Positions 37,627 to 47,980 are shown, counted from the stretch's first letter. The stretch is 64,000 nt of DNA from Leptospirales bacterium (GCA_013297885.1 JAAFIR010000016.1:1-64000); one strand, 5' to 3'. Notes: generated from the letters alone by a model not told the origin. Made by a program: numbers and translations.

Positions 37627-38592
37627 ATGAAAAAAAGATACTATTTTTTATTAGTATTGGTTGCACTAGTTATTTTTATTTTGAGTGGTCCAAAAGTTGA
37701 TCAAAGTTACAAAATAAAAGAATTTTCTATAAGTGAAAATTTAGATGATTATATTCAAAAATCAGAATCAAAATATTCTGATATTCGTCCAAATACAGAA
37801 AAAAAAATTATTTGGTCTGATGAAAAAACAAAAACTCAAACAGAATTTGCAATTTTATATCTTCATGGTTATGGTGCAACTAGAATGGAAATTAATCCTG
37901 TTCCAGATGAACTAGCAAAATCATTAAAAGCAAATTTATATTATACAAGACTAGCAGGACATGGAAGATCTGATGATGCAATGGGTGAACAAACTGTGAA
38001 TGACTTATTAAACGATACAGTTGAATCATTTAAAATTGCAGGTAAACTTGGAAAAAAAATTATCATAATTGGAACATCAACTGGTGCAACACTTACAACT
38101 TGGTATTTAGAGGAATCAATTAGATCTGAAAATATAGCAGCAAGTATTTTTGTTTCCCCAAATTTTTGGCCTCATGACAAAAGTAGTAAAATTGCAATTA
38201 TGCCATGGGGAAAACAAATTGTAGAATTAGTTTTGGGTAAATATCGTTCTTGGACTCCGAGAACAGAAGAGATAAAAAAATATTGGACTTATCGTTATCC
38301 AGTTCAAGGTGTGATAACTTTGATGGGATTAGTTGATCTAGTTAGCAATGTTGATGTTTCAAAAATTAAAACTCCACTTTTAATTTTCTATTCAACTAAA
38401 GACGATGTGATAGATCCTTTATTAGTTGAACAAAAATTTTCTAACTTCGGATCACCAAATAAAAAACTAGTTGCTGTTGATGATTCTGAAGATATCAATA
38501 ATCATGTACTTGCTGGAAACATCATGTCTCCTTCTACCAATCAAAAAGTTATTCATACTATGTTAGAATTCATAAATACAATTCAAAAATAA
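37627..38592 (+). CDS. membrane-anchored alpha/beta hydrolase (lipase-like)
   Basis: A 321-residue protein with an N-terminal hydrophobic helix (about residues 4-20; signal anchor) and an alpha/beta hydrolase domain. Oxyanion strand AILYLHGYGATRMEINPV (HGYG), nucleophile elbow IIIGTSTGATLTTW (GxSxG, Ser at about residue 153), Asp in YSTKDDVIDPLL (about 260) and His in NNHVLAG (about 295) give a complete triad. It resembles monoglyceride lipase or carboxylesterases. TTGACA at 37574-37579 precedes it and AAGAGGG is the ribosome binding site. It is a single-gene unit bounded by two repeat elements. Confidence 0.88.
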   Translation: MKKRYYFLLVLVALVIFILSGPKVDQSYKIKEFSISENLDDYIQKSESKYSDIRPNTEKKIIWSDEKTKTQTEFAILYLHGYGATRMEINPVPDELAKSLKANLYYTRLAGHGRSDDAMGEQTVNDLLNDTVESFKIAGKLGKKIIIIGTSTGATLTTWYLEESIRSENIAASIFVSPNFWPHDKSSKIAIMPWGKQIVELVLGKYRSWTPRTEEIKKYWTYRYPVQGVITLMGLVDLVSNVDVSKIKTPLLIFYSTKDDVIDPLLVEQKFSNFGSPNKKLVAVDDSEDINNHVLAGNIMSPSTNQKVIHTMLEFINTIQK

Positions 38593-38689
38593 TTTAATTT
38601 TTTTGTTTTCCACTTTAAGATATTAAAAAGCGAGTTGTGTTAGTTACTAAGAGACAAAACCTAGCCTAGCTTGTTACTGCAAATCAAAA

Positions 38690-38864
38690 GCGAAACGGGA
38701 TTGAAGCAGAGGTCAAAAAAATTTTTCATAAATTTTTTTGACCGAACTGAAAGCCCAGTTTTTGCCGAAAACAAAAAGTTTACAAACCCTTCAAGAATTT
38801 GTACTTAGTTTGTTCAAATACATAAAACTGTTTGTAGAAATAGTTGATTTGCAAAAATTCGCCC
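38690..38864 (-). repeat. two-hairpin intergenic element, copy 7
   Basis: Minus strand: GGGCGAATTTTTGC from 38864 and TTCAATCCCGTTTCGC ending at 38690. The long hairpin 1 has GCAAA/TTTGC arms with a partly unpaired middle; the middle block is CTGGGCTTTCAGTTC; hairpin 2 is GGTCAAAAAAATTT/AAATTTTTTTGACC (38711-38743). Closing pair GCGAA/TTCGC. It fills much of the 507-nt space between the hydrolase and acyl-CoA ligase genes; the rest (38865-39099) is A/T-rich with a TTGACA at 38939-38944 lacking a good -10. Confidence 0.82.
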
Positions 38865-39099
38865 AAGCCTTAAATAATTATACTAGCTTCAAAAAATAAT
38901 GATATTCCAAAAAAGGGAACTAAATTTAGCAATCTTAATTGACAAAAATTTATTATAAACCTGCTGGCAAAAGTAATTACCCATTACTTTGTTCAAAAAC
39001 TTCATTTTTTTTCCAAAAATTTAAAAATCACTTGATAATTTTTTTTTTCTTTTTTTCCTTGATAAAGCTTAGTCAAAGCATTAGGTATGGGAGTAATTT

Positions 39100-41028
39100 A
39101 TGGCTAATAATTTAGCAGAAGTTTACAAAGAAGCTAGTGAGAAGTTCGGTTCAAATCCAGCTTTTTTTCAAAAAAATGAAAGTAAAAAATACCAACCAAT
39201 ATCATATAAAGATTTATATGAAACAGGTAGGAATTTAAGCGAAGCCTTAATTGAACTTGGGGTTGAAGCAAGAGATAAAGTTGGTTTTATTGCGGACCAT
39301 AAAATAGAATGGGCAATTGTTGATGCTGGTGTTTTAATGACTGGAGCTGCTGATGTTCCAAGAGGAACAGATGTAACAGATGCAGAAATGGAATACATTT
39401 TAAATCATGCAGAAGCAAAAGTTGTATTTTTAGAAAATGATAAAGTCTTAGAAAAATTTAATAAAATTAAATCTAAAATCCCTAACGCTAAAACAATTAT
39501 CATTATGGATAAAAAATCTGAAGCAAAAGGTGTTTTAAAACTTTATGATTTGATTGAAAAAGGTGCTGCACTTAGAGCTAAAGGTATAAACAAAGTTGAT
39601 GCAAGAATTGCAGACATTAAACCAGATGATTTATTTACTTTGATTTATACTTCAGGAACAACTGGTCAACCAAAAGGTGTGATGCTCATGCACTCAAACA
39701 TGATTTATCAAGTTAAAGAAGTTTTACCTTTATTAAAAATTACAGCTAAAGATAGAGTACTTTCAATTTTACCAGTTTGGCATATTTTTGAAAGAGTATT
39801 TTTGTATGGTGCTGTAGCTTGTGGTGGTGCAACATATTTTACAAATGTAAGAGATTTAAAATCTGATTTTGCTGAAGCAAAACCAACTTTTATGGCTTCT
39901 GCTCCAAGACTTTGGGAATCAATTTATTTAGGAATTTACAATAGATTAAATGATCCAAAACAAACTCCACCTGCCAGAAAAGCAATTTTTAATATTTCTT
40001 ATTTTTTCTCGAAACATTTTCATGCTGCTACTCGTTTCCTTGCAGGAAATGAAGTTGACTATGTTGGAAGAAATCCCATTGAATCTTTATTAAAAGGAAT
40101 TTATTCGTTAGTTGTTGCTATATTAACTTTTATCCCATACAAGTTTTTTGATGCAATAGCTCTTTCAAAAATTCGTATGGCAACTGGTGGACATTTAAAA
40201 GCTACTTGTTCAGGTGGTGGTGCTTTACAAAAACATGTTGATGTTTTCTTTAACGATATAGGTTTAAAAGTTATCGAAGGTTATGGAATGACAGAAACTG
40301 CTCCAGTAATTTCTTGTAGAACTTTTGATCGTTTAATTCCAGGATCAGTTGGTCCAATCGCACCAAATTGTGAAGTTCAAATTAGAGACTTAAGTGGTGG
40401 TTCTGTTCTTACTCATGTAAAAACTGACGGAACAATAACTGGCAAACGAGGTGCTAAAGGTGTTGTTCACATCAAAGGACCTCAAGTGATGAAAGGTTAC
40501 TACAAAAATCCTGAAGCAACAAATAAAGCTCTTAAAGACGGTTGGATGGACACCGGGGACATTGGAATGATCAATTTCAAAGATGCATTAACTCTCACTG
40601 GTAGAGCAAAAGATACGGTTGTGTTACTAGGTGGCGAAAACGTAGAACCTGTTCCAATCGAAGACAAGCTTTCTCAATCAGATTATATTAGTCAAGTTAT
40701 GGTAATTGGACAAGATCAAAAAAATCTTGGCGCAATCATCATTCCTGATTTTGATAAAGTAAAAGCTTGGGGAAAAGATAATGGTGTCTCTGAACAAGAG
40801 CCAGCAAAAATCATTGAAAACCCAAAAGTTAGAGATTTATTTAAAAAAGAAATTAAAGACTTAAATTCATCCAAAAATGGTTTTAAATCTTTTGAACAAG
40901 TTACACCTTTCTTTTTAATTACCAAACCTTTTGAAGTCGGTGACGAATTGACAAATTTATTCAAATTAAAACGTCATATCATCACTGAAAAATACAAAGA
41001 ACAAATCAAAAAAATCTACTCAGATTAA
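39100..41028 (+). CDS. long-chain acyl-CoA ligase
   Basis: A 642-residue AMP-forming ligase that activates long-chain fatty acids with ATP and CoA. ATP-binding P-loop [21 protein letters not shown] (about residues 186-206), the motif [16 protein letters not shown] (about 397-412), [10 protein letters not shown] (about 480-489) and the downstream lysine region [13 protein letters not shown] are intact. The architecture matches the FadD15/FAA-like branch common in spirochaetes, which live on long-chain fatty acids. It has GGGAG ahead of ATG and stands alone between two repeat elements. Codon use is less A/T-extreme than in many neighbours, as expected for a highly expressed gene. Confidence 0.94.
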   Translation: MANNLAEVYKEASEKFGSNPAFFQKNESKKYQPISYKDLYETGRNLSEALIELGVEARDKVGFIADHKIEWAIVDAGVLMTGAADVPRGTDVTDAEMEYILNHAEAKVVFLENDKVLEKFNKIKSKIPNAKTIIIMDKKSEAKGVLKLYDLIEKGAALRAKGINKVDARIADIKPDDLFTLIYTSGTTGQPKGVMLMHSNMIYQVKEVLPLLKITAKDRVLSILPVWHIFERVFLYGAVACGGATYFTNVRDLKSDFAEAKPTFMASAPRLWESIYLGIYNRLNDPKQTPPARKAIFNISYFFSKHFHAATRFLAGNEVDYVGRNPIESLLKGIYSLVVAILTFIPYKFFDAIALSKIRMATGGHLKATCSGGGALQKHVDVFFNDIGLKVIEGYGMTETAPVISCRTFDRLIPGSVGPIAPNCEVQIRDLSGGSVLTHVKTDGTITGKRGAKGVVHIKGPQVMKGYYKNPEATNKALKDGWMDTGDIGMINFKDALTLTGRAKDTVVLLGGENVEPVPIEDKLSQSDYISQVMVIGQDQKNLGAIIIPDFDKVKAWGKDNGVSEQEPAKIIENPKVRDLFKKEIKDLNSSKNGFKSFEQVTPFFLITKPFEVGDELTNLFKLKRHIITEKYKEQIKKIYSD

Positions 41029-41044
41029 TTGATTTTGTTTTTTG

Positions 41045-41142
41045 GGGCGAATTTTTGCTAAAGCAAAAACCGTGCTTTTCGCTACTTCTGAATCCTCGGA
41101 TTAAAATCCGAGGCTATTCAGAAACGCTTCAATCACTTTCGC
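41045..41142 (+). repeat. two-hairpin intergenic element, copy 8
   Basis: Starts GGGCGAATTTTTGC and ends CGCTTCAATCACTTTCGC. Hairpin 1 is TTTTTGCTAAAGCAAAAA; the middle block is CCGTGCTTTTCGCTACT; hairpin 2 (41087-41122) nests TCTGAAT/ATTCAGA around CCTCGGAT/ATCCGAGG. Closing pair GCGAA/TTCGC. It begins 16 nt after the ligase stop codon. Confidence 0.87.
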
Positions 41143-41209
41143 ACTATATTTCCAAAAACAAATTTTTTCGCACACTTAAAAATATTTTTTTAAATCGTAA
41201 AATCCAAAC

Positions 41210-43216
41210 TTGAAATTAAATCCAGAACAAGACAAAGCAGTAAAACATTTTGAAGGACCAATGCTTATTTTTGCTGGAGCTGGTTCGGGCAAGACAAGAG
41301 TTATTACTAATAGAATTATACATTTAATCAAAAATAAAAATATTGAACCTTCAAAAATTGTAGCTCTTTCATTTACAAATAAAAGTTCAAAAGAGCTTCG
41401 AGAAAGAGTGAGAAAAATGATTCCGTCAAAAGAAACAAAAGGACTTATACTTTCCACATTTCATTCTCTTGGTTTAAATTTTTTAAAAAAACATATTGAG
41501 TTATTAGGATATCATTTGAATTTTTTACTTCAAACACCATCTGATACTGAAGGAATAATTTTAGATTTATTAAAATCAAAAAAAATTGACACAGAAGAAA
41601 TTCAAATTCCTTTAATTCAATCCAATATTTCAAAAGTCAAAAATATTGGACAAGAATATTTTGATATTATGCAAAGTTCAGATAATATTCATTTTCTAAG
41701 TACTGTTGAAATTTATGAAGACTATAATAAAGTGATGAAGTCAATGAATTCAATCGATTTTGATGATTTGATTTTATTGCCTATAAAAATTTTAAGAGAA
41801 AATGAAGAAGTAAAAAAGTCATACCATAAAAAATTTAATTTTTTTATGGTCGATGAATTCCAAGACACAAATAAAACACAGTATGAACTCATAAAGTTAT
41901 TAATTAATAAAAACAATAATTTATGTGTGGTTGGAGACGATGACCAAAGTATATACGGATTTAGAGGTTCTGATGTTAGTCTGATTTTAAATTTTGAAAA
42001 AGATTTTAAAAATGCAGAAACAATTAGGCTTCTACAAAATTACCGATCAAATGATAAAATTTTAAATGCAGCGAACTCAGTAATCAAAAATAATTCTGGA
42101 CGAAAAGAAAAAACTCTGTGGACTGAAATTATTTCTGATGAACTTCCTAAATATGTAGAAAGATTAGATGAAAAAGATGAAGCAATCTTTTTGGCTGATG
42201 AAATTGAATATGAAATGAAAAAAAATCATATTGAAGGAAGTCAAATTTCAGTTTTATTCAGAACCAATTACCAATCTAGACCAATTGAAGAGGAGCTTCG
42301 CATCAGAGGAATTCCCTACAAGTTAATTGGTGCATATAATTTTTTTGATAGAAAAGAAGTAAAAGATTTAATTGCTTATATCAGAGTTGTAGCAAATCAT
42401 AACGACGAATTAGCACTACTCAGAATATTAAATTATCCAAAAAGAGGAATTGGACAAACATCCATTTCTAAAATTGGGGAAAAATCTTTTGAAAAGGAAA
42501 TCCCAGTTTTTCAAGTTTTAGAAAATCTTTGTCATGAACAGGGATATATTCTAGATATAAAAAAAAATACTGCTTCAAAAATTTATGAATTTTTAGAGTT
42601 AATTCAAAAATATAGAACTGAATTTTTTGGCTCAAATAAATTAACTGAAACATTAAAAAAATTCATAAAAGACATCGGGTTTGAAAAAGAATTTTCTTTA
42701 GAAGAATCAAATGAAAAAGTAATTAAAGCTAGAATGTTAAATTTATCCGAATTTATAAACATGATGTATTATTTTGAATCTGAATGGGACGAAAAACAAA
42801 AACCAACTTTATTCGATTTTTTACAAAGACTTTCAGTATTAACTTTAGATGAAGAACCTGAAAAAAAAGAAAGAGATGAACGAGTTCAATTAATGACAAT
42901 GCATCTTTCTAAAGGTTTAGAATTTGATGTAGTATTTTTAATTGGACTAGAGGAAGGAATTATTCCAAGTAGCAGAACAATTGATGAATCAAATATTGTA
43001 GATGAAGAAAGAAGATTATTTTATGTCGGCATGACCAGAGCAAAAAAAAGATTAGTTTTAACACGTGCAAAAGAAAGAAGAAAATATGGGGAAATGTATT
43101 CAACAGAATCCAGTAGATTTATTTCCGAAATTTCAAAAGAATATTTAAATGATTTAAATATTCAAAGTCCTGATTCTGAATTTGATTTTTTAAAATCACT
43201 TGAGAGTTTAAAATGA
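41210..43216 (+). CDS. UvrD/PcrA/Rep-type ATP-dependent DNA helicase
   Basis: A 668-residue superfamily 1A 3-prime to 5-prime helicase for repair or replication restart. Motifs: Q motif LNPEQDKAV, I LIFAGAGSGKTRVITNRI, Ia LSFTNKSSKELRERV, II FMVDEFQDTNKTQ, III VVGDDDQSIYGFRG, IV LLQNYRSNDKIL, V VQLMTMHLSKGLEFDVVFLIGLEEGIIP, VI EERRLFYVGMTRAKKRL. The length is nearer Rep/PcrA-like short forms than E. coli UvrD, and the C-terminal tail is short, so I leave the symbol empty. Start is TTG 41210; no ATG is available upstream. It overlaps the AsmA-like gene by 4 nt (ATGA). Confidence 0.92.
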   Translation: MKLNPEQDKAVKHFEGPMLIFAGAGSGKTRVITNRIIHLIKNKNIEPSKIVALSFTNKSSKELRERVRKMIPSKETKGLILSTFHSLGLNFLKKHIELLGYHLNFLLQTPSDTEGIILDLLKSKKIDTEEIQIPLIQSNISKVKNIGQEYFDIMQSSDNIHFLSTVEIYEDYNKVMKSMNSIDFDDLILLPIKILRENEEVKKSYHKKFNFFMVDEFQDTNKTQYELIKLLINKNNNLCVVGDDDQSIYGFRGSDVSLILNFEKDFKNAETIRLLQNYRSNDKILNAANSVIKNNSGRKEKTLWTEIISDELPKYVERLDEKDEAIFLADEIEYEMKKNHIEGSQISVLFRTNYQSRPIEEELRIRGIPYKLIGAYNFFDRKEVKDLIAYIRVVANHNDELALLRILNYPKRGIGQTSISKIGEKSFEKEIPVFQVLENLCHEQGYILDIKKNTASKIYEFLELIQKYRTEFFGSNKLTETLKKFIKDIGFEKEFSLEESNEKVIKARMLNLSEFINMMYYFESEWDEKQKPTLFDFLQRLSVLTLDEEPEKKERDERVQLMTMHLSKGLEFDVVFLIGLEEGIIPSSRTIDESNIVDEERRLFYVGMTRAKKRLVLTRAKERRKYGEMYSTESSRFISEISKEYLNDLNIQSPDSEFDFLKSLESLK

Positions 43217-45399
43217 AAAAATTTAGTTTCAAAAATAAAGATGTTTTATTTTTTTTACAGACAAATTTAAAAAAATTAGAATTTTTAAAATCAAAAAGAA
43301 TCTTAATCACTTTTTTAAGTATTTTATTCATTTTAATAAGTTTAATTATTTCAAAAAAAATCTTTGAGACAAATTTTAAAGAAAAAATAAATTTATTTCA
43401 ATTAAAAAATTCTTATATCAAAGATATCAAACTTAATTTTAATAAAGCTGCTGAAATCGGAATTTCAAATTATTCAATTTTTAATGGAATAATTTTTGAG
43501 GACATTAAAATTTCTACTGAAGAAGATTTCTCAAATAATAAAATATTTTTTTCCTCTGAAAGAATGGACATTCAAGTAGAAAACAGAAATGAATTAAAAA
43601 CTATAAAAAAAATTATTTTTTATAACTCTAAGTTAAAAATCAATTTTTCAAATACTGAAAACGAAAAATTTTTAAAATATATTTTTGATTTAAATCCTTT
43701 GGAGGTTGAATTTCAAAATTTTGAAATTAAATTATTTAAAGATGAAAAAGAGTATTTTAAAACTTCTGAAAATTTTAGTTTAAAAATGAATAGAGAAAAT
43801 TCTCAATATAGTTGGATAATGAATGATTCAAAATTTTTTCTAAATACTTTTTCAGGAGAAGGAAAAATTTCGAAACTCGAAAATGAAATTTTTTCAATTG
43901 GAAAATTTAATTTAAATCAATTTAAAATTATTAATTTATCTGGTTTTTTTAATGAACTTACGAATTTAAATCCAGAAAATGGTGATTTAAATGGTGTTAT
44001 AGATTTTCAAATTTCACCAACTGAAACTAAACTTGATGGAAATGTAAATATATTAGATTTTAAAGGGGAATTATTCCAATTTAATAATATTGGTTCAAAA
44101 GAATTTAACTTAAACTCAAAATTTTCTTACTATAAAGAACAAATAGGTAAAAATTTTGAATCTTATTTTAAAAAAACCCTATCAAATCCTGATTTTGTTT
44201 TAGATCAATTAGAAACAATTTCAGAATCAAATTTGAAAAAAATAAAGATTAATTTTAGAATTGATGATTTAAAAAATTTAACTTCGAAATTAAATTTAGA
44301 AAATCGTTTAAATGTATCTGGAAAAATTGATCTAAAAGTTGAGTTTGTAGAAACAGGTAAACTAAATGATTATTATTTAGTAAATGGACTAGGTGAAGTA
44401 AAAAATTTTTATTTAGAAAGTTTTTCACCGAAATTAAAAATATCAGACTTTAATATGGATTTTTTTTGGAATAATGAAAAATTGAATATGAATAGTATTG
44501 GAAAACTGTTTAACAAAAATTTAGAATTTAATTTAATTTCTGATCTAAAATTTCAAAAGAATTCTGATACTAAAAAAATTTTTATTTCCTCAACTTCAAA
44601 ATTTGATTTAAAATATTCAAAACTTATTTTAGAGGATTTTTATTCAATCTCTGAATCAATTTATAATTATATTTATGATGATATTAAAGAAAGACAAGAA
44701 AAAATGCTTCCAGAATCTTATTTAGTTTTAGATCCTTTTTATAAATTTTTAGTTGAAAATGCCAAATTAATTTCAAAAATTGAAATTTCTGAAATTGAAA
44801 AAAATGAATTAAATGTAAATTATGGAAAATTTTTTTTAGACTCAAAATTAGAAAATGGAATTGCTAATATAAATTTTTTAAAATCTGAAAAAGAAGCAAA
44901 CTTTGGCTTTAAAAGTACAATTTATATTGATAGAAAAATTCCAACTGTTGATTTTAGACTAGAAATAGAAAATCTTTTTTTAAATCATAAATTGTTTGAG
45001 TTTTGTGATTCAATTTTTTATACAGATTTTTTAAATTTTCAATTTACATTTACTTCAGCTGGAAATAATTTTTCAGATTTTTATGCAAATAAATCAATTG
45101 CTGGTATATTTGAAGCAAACTCATCAGTATTTATCAAAAATGATAATTATTCCGATAAAATTTCTATAATGGAAAATTTAAAATCTCAAAAAAATCTTTC
45201 ATTAAAATTTGCGTTTAGTGGTTATTCACAGGATTTGTATATTAATAACTTAAACTTAAATTCTGATGAATTACAAATTTTTGGTAATTCTTTAACTCTT
45301 AGAGGTGAACAAGGTTATAATTTTTCTGGTCAAGTTAAGAATAAACCGTTCAATTTAAATTTTTTTAAAAAAGGTGATCAATGTTACAAAAAAAAATAA
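43213..45399 (+). CDS. AsmA-like protein, possible bridge-type lipid transporter
   Basis: A 728-residue protein with one N-terminal transmembrane helix (about residues 28-47) and a long, regular beta-rich periplasmic part, in which short amphipathic strands alternate (for example IDFQISPTETKLDGNVNILDFKGEL and IDLKVEFVETGKLNDYYLVNGLGEV). This layout fits the AsmA/TamB superfamily, whose members form hydrophobic grooves carrying phospholipids between the two membranes. Family assignment is by architecture and pattern only. Composition is extreme: mostly Lys, Asn, Phe, Ile, Ser. It is coupled to the helicase (ATGA) and overlaps the next lipoprotein by 19 nt. Confidence 0.6.
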   Translation: MKKFSFKNKDVLFFLQTNLKKLEFLKSKRILITFLSILFILISLIISKKIFETNFKEKINLFQLKNSYIKDIKLNFNKAAEIGISNYSIFNGIIFEDIKISTEEDFSNNKIFFSSERMDIQVENRNELKTIKKIIFYNSKLKINFSNTENEKFLKYIFDLNPLEVEFQNFEIKLFKDEKEYFKTSENFSLKMNRENSQYSWIMNDSKFFLNTFSGEGKISKLENEIFSIGKFNLNQFKIINLSGFFNELTNLNPENGDLNGVIDFQISPTETKLDGNVNILDFKGELFQFNNIGSKEFNLNSKFSYYKEQIGKNFESYFKKTLSNPDFVLDQLETISESNLKKIKINFRIDDLKNLTSKLNLENRLNVSGKIDLKVEFVETGKLNDYYLVNGLGEVKNFYLESFSPKLKISDFNMDFFWNNEKLNMNSIGKLFNKNLEFNLISDLKFQKNSDTKKIFISSTSKFDLKYSKLILEDFYSISESIYNYIYDDIKERQEKMLPESYLVLDPFYKFLVENAKLISKIEISEIEKNELNVNYGKFFLDSKLENGIANINFLKSEKEANFGFKSTIYIDRKIPTVDFRLEIENLFLNHKLFEFCDSIFYTDFLNFQFTFTSAGNNFSDFYANKSIAGIFEANSSVFIKNDNYSDKISIMENLKSQKNLSLKFAFSGYSQDLYINNLNLNSDELQIFGNSLTLRGEQGYNFSGQVKNKPFNLNFFKKGDQCYKKK

Positions 45400-45758
45400 T
45401 CCTATTTTCAATTATTCTCATGTTTTTCTGTAAAGATAATTCAAAAAATGAAATTTTATTTCAAAAATTTGATACTTCTAAATTTGACGGAATGAAATGG
45501 AAAATTCTTCCCTCAAATAATGAATATATTAGTTTTGAAAAAGATAAAACTTTTCATTTAAAGGAAAATCAAAAAATTCTGCTTTATGTTTGTGAAGACA
45601 ATAGAGGCTTAAGATTTCAGGTTCATGAATATGATACAACTCCACTTGGATATTTCTTATTTATTGAAAAATCACAATCTTCTTGGGGTGGAGTATTTGA
45701 TGATAAAGTTGTGAGATTAGAACTACTCACCGAGATTCGTAAATCAATTCTAGAATAG
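45381..45758 (+). CDS. putative lipoprotein
   Basis: A 125-residue protein with a signal peptide ending LMFFCKDN (Cys17), a likely lipobox. The mature part is a small beta-rich domain with one further Cys (LLYVCEDNRGL) and no recognised family. It overlaps the AsmA-like gene by 19 nt, so the two are probably expressed together and the lipoprotein could be an outer-membrane partner of the AsmA-like bridge; that is inference. Its last 32 nt overlap the end of convergent lpxB, unusual but with both reading frames credible. Confidence 0.68.
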   Translation: MLQKKIILFSIILMFFCKDNSKNEILFQKFDTSKFDGMKWKILPSNNEYISFEKDKTFHLKENQKILLYVCEDNRGLRFQVHEYDTTPLGYFLFIEKSQSSWGGVFDDKVVRLELLTEIRKSILE

Positions 45759-46881
45759 TTTCTGATGCTTTTTTGCTAGCATTTTTTCCTAAACTTTTTT
45801 TTACTTTAGAAAGATTATTTTTCATTTCTGAATAATAATCTTTATCAGTAAAAAGTCTTAAAACTTCTTTAGAAATATTTTCTTTATTACAGTTGGATTG
45901 AATCAATTCTTTACAAATTTCTTTTTCAGATAAAATATTAACTAGACCGACATATTCAGTTAATACCATAGCTTTTCCAATTAAATAAGAAATTGTGCTT
46001 AATTGATAAATGATAACCATTGGTTTTTCAAAATAGGCGACTTCTAAAGTGGCAGTACCTGAAGCTACAATTACTACATCTGAATTTTGTATACATCTTG
46101 CTGTTTTATCAAAATAATAATCAATTTTTAAATCATTGTAATTTTCTAAAATCGAAAAAATATAACTCTCTTCACTTGAATTAATATTAGGAAGAAAAAG
46201 TTCCAATTCCTCATTTGTCTTTTGTTTTATAATTCTTAATGAATCCAAAATAGGTATTAATAATCTTCTGATTTCACCTTTCCTAGATCCTGGCATAATA
46301 CATATTTTTCTTTTATTTTTTGAAGTTTTAAAATCTTTTTCAATTTTTAACTTTTCTTCCATTCTATCTGAAAGAGGGTGACCAACAAATCTAGAATTAA
46401 TATTGTATTTATCATAAATTTTTTTTTCAAATGGAAATAATAACAAAATCAAATCAACCAATTTTTGAATTTTAAAAATTCTTTTAAATCTCCAAGCCCA
46501 AATTTGTGGTGAAACATAAAATATAATTTTAATATTTTGTTCTTTTAATTTTTCAGCTAAATACAAATTAAAACCTGGATAATCGATTAAAATTGCATAT
46601 TTAATATTTTTTAGTTTTGCTTCATCAACTAAAGATTTAGCAATTTTTTTTAGTGGAAAATATTTAGTAAGTATACCAGTGAAACCAATTACAGAAAGAC
46701 TTTCCATTTCAAATTTAGAAACCATTCCTTGTTTCTTCATTTCTTTTCCACCAATTCCAAAAAATTGAAATTCTTTTGGTAAACTCCGCATTAAATCTGC
46801 ACCGAGTAAATCACCTGAATGTTCACCAGCTATTATTAAAATCTCTTCAGATATTTTTTTTTTCTTTTTTATAGATACCAT
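45727..46881 (-). CDS. lpxB: lipid-A-disaccharide synthase
   Basis: LpxB joins UDP-2,3-diacylglucosamine and lipid X to form the lipid A disaccharide at the inner membrane. 384 residues: ILIIAGEHSGDLLGADLMRSL at the N terminus, FGIGGKEMKKQGM, ESLSVIGFTGIL, AILIDYPGFNLYLAEKLKEQNIKIIFYVSPQIWAW, ICIMPGSRKGEIRRLLPI and VIVASGTATLEVAYFEKPMVIIY, all standard. The start overlaps lpxI by 35 nt and its end overlaps a convergent lipoprotein gene by 32 nt. It shows the cell makes lipid A, so it is diderm with LPS. Confidence 0.96.
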   Translation of the reverse strand: MVSIKKKKKISEEILIIAGEHSGDLLGADLMRSLPKEFQFFGIGGKEMKKQGMVSKFEMESLSVIGFTGILTKYFPLKKIAKSLVDEAKLKNIKYAILIDYPGFNLYLAEKLKEQNIKIIFYVSPQIWAWRFKRIFKIQKLVDLILLLFPFEKKIYDKYNINSRFVGHPLSDRMEEKLKIEKDFKTSKNKRKICIMPGSRKGEIRRLLIPILDSLRIIKQKTNEELELFLPNINSSEESYIFSILENYNDLKIDYYFDKTARCIQNSDVVIVASGTATLEVAYFEKPMVIIYQLSTISYLIGKAMVLTEYVGLVNILSEKEICKELIQSNCNKENISKEVLRLFTDKDYYSEMKNNLSKVKKSLGKNASKKASETILELIYESR

Positions 46882-47692
46882 ATTCTTCTTTATTAAAACT
46901 TATAAAGTTAATTTTGTATTCATTTGCTTTATAAATAAATTCTTTTGGATTTATTACAATTGTTTCACCTGAGCGAATTGCAATTGTATCAAGTTTAAAC
47001 TCTTTCATTGTCTCAAGCGTTTTTATACCTATAGTGGGTAAATCAAATCTATAATCTTGATTTGACTTTGTGCTTTTGCAAACTACTCCTCCTTTAGATT
47101 TCGAATATTGTCCACCTCTTTTAATTGCTTCATCAGTCCCTTCAATTGCTTCTAAAGCCAGAACCATTTTGTTAGTTACAATCACTGTTTGTCCAATATC
47201 CAATGTAGCCAATTCTTTTGCTAACTTCATCCCATAAACTATATCTTCAAATTTTTCTTTGGAAAGTTTTGAAGATGTATATTTTCCTTCAGTTAAAAAT
47301 AACGAATTCAAATAAGTTTTCTGAGAAATAATTTCAATTCCTTCTTTTAAAAATTCTCCCGAAGCAGTAGAAAAAAAAGAATAATCGTTTTTGTTGATCA
47401 TTTTTGCAATTAATGTAATTGCTTTTAAATCATACCGAAAAGTTTTTAGTATGATATCCTTATTCACTTTACCTAAAAGCAAAAGTCTATTTACATTATT
47501 TATTTTACAAGTCTTAATAACTTTTCCTATTTGAGTTATATAAACCGGTATTGTTCTACTTTTAAATTCACCTTCATAAAACTCTGATTCATTTATTGAT
47601 AGAAATATTGGATCTTCATTATTTGCAATAGCTTCTTTCATTGCAATATGTGGAAGTTCACCAGCTCCAGCTAATATAGCTAAACGACCCAT
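46847..47692 (-). CDS. lpxI: UDP-2,3-diacylglucosamine pyrophosphatase, LpxI type
   Basis: LpxI hydrolyses UDP-2,3-diacylglucosamine to lipid X, the step before LpxB; it replaces the unrelated LpxH of gamma-proteobacteria. The 281-residue protein opens GRLAILAGAGELPHIAMKEA, has VNRLLLLGKVNKDIILK, VTNKMVLALEAIEGTDEAIKRGG (about residues 172-194) and DLPTIGIKTLETMKEFKLDTIAIRSGETIVINPKE, the DUF1009/LpxI signature. It overlaps lpxB by 35 nt, so the pair acts as one unit. Its ATG follows the fmdB stop directly. Confidence 0.95.
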   Translation of the reverse strand: MGRLAILAGAGELPHIAMKEAIANNEDPIFLSINESEFYEGEFKSRTIPVYITQIGKVIKTCKINNVNRLLLLGKVNKDIILKTFRYDLKAITLIAKMINKNDYSFFSTASGEFLKEGIEIISQKTYLNSLFLTEGKYTSSKLSKEKFEDIVYGMKLAKELATLDIGQTVIVTNKMVLALEAIEGTDEAIKRGGQYSKSKGGVVCKSTKSNQDYRFDLPTIGIKTLETMKEFKLDTIAIRSGETIVINPKEFIYKANEYKINFISFNKEEYGIYKKEKKNI

Positions 47693-47980
47693 TTAAGATT
47701 TGTTGGTCGGTGTTGTTGAACTACTCGAGCTAGTGCTATTTTGGCTAGAACTATTATTTGAACTTGTTTCAGTTTTAGAACTTGAATCTGAAGAAGATTT
47801 TTTATAATCTGTTACATAAAATCCACTTCCTTTAAAAATAATCCCACTACCACCTGAAATCATTCGACTCACTGAACCTTTTTTTTCACAAAGACACTCT
47901 TTTAGATGTTCAGCACTCATTGGTTGAAAGTATTCAAATACTTTATCACATTCATTACATTTATAATCATATGTAGGCAT
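47693..47980 (-). CDS. FmdB-family zinc-ribbon protein with Ser-rich tail
   Basis: A 95-residue protein. Residues 1-40 are an FmdB zinc ribbon: MPTYDYKCNECDKVFEYFQPMS...ECLCEKKGSVSRM, with Cys8, Cys11 and a later Cys pair (about 29 and 31). The following GSGIIFKGSGFYVTDYK is also typical. The last 35 residues are nearly all Ser, Thr, Asn and Gln, a low-complexity tail. FmdB-like proteins are proposed regulators; function is not fixed. It heads the fmdB-lpxI-lpxB run with no gap before lpxI, so it may be co-expressed with lipid A genes by position only. Confidence 0.88.
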   Translation of the reverse strand: MPTYDYKCNECDKVFEYFQPMSAEHLKECLCEKKGSVSRMISGGSGIIFKGSGFYVTDYKKSSSDSSSKTETSSNNSSSQNSTSSSSSTTPTNKS

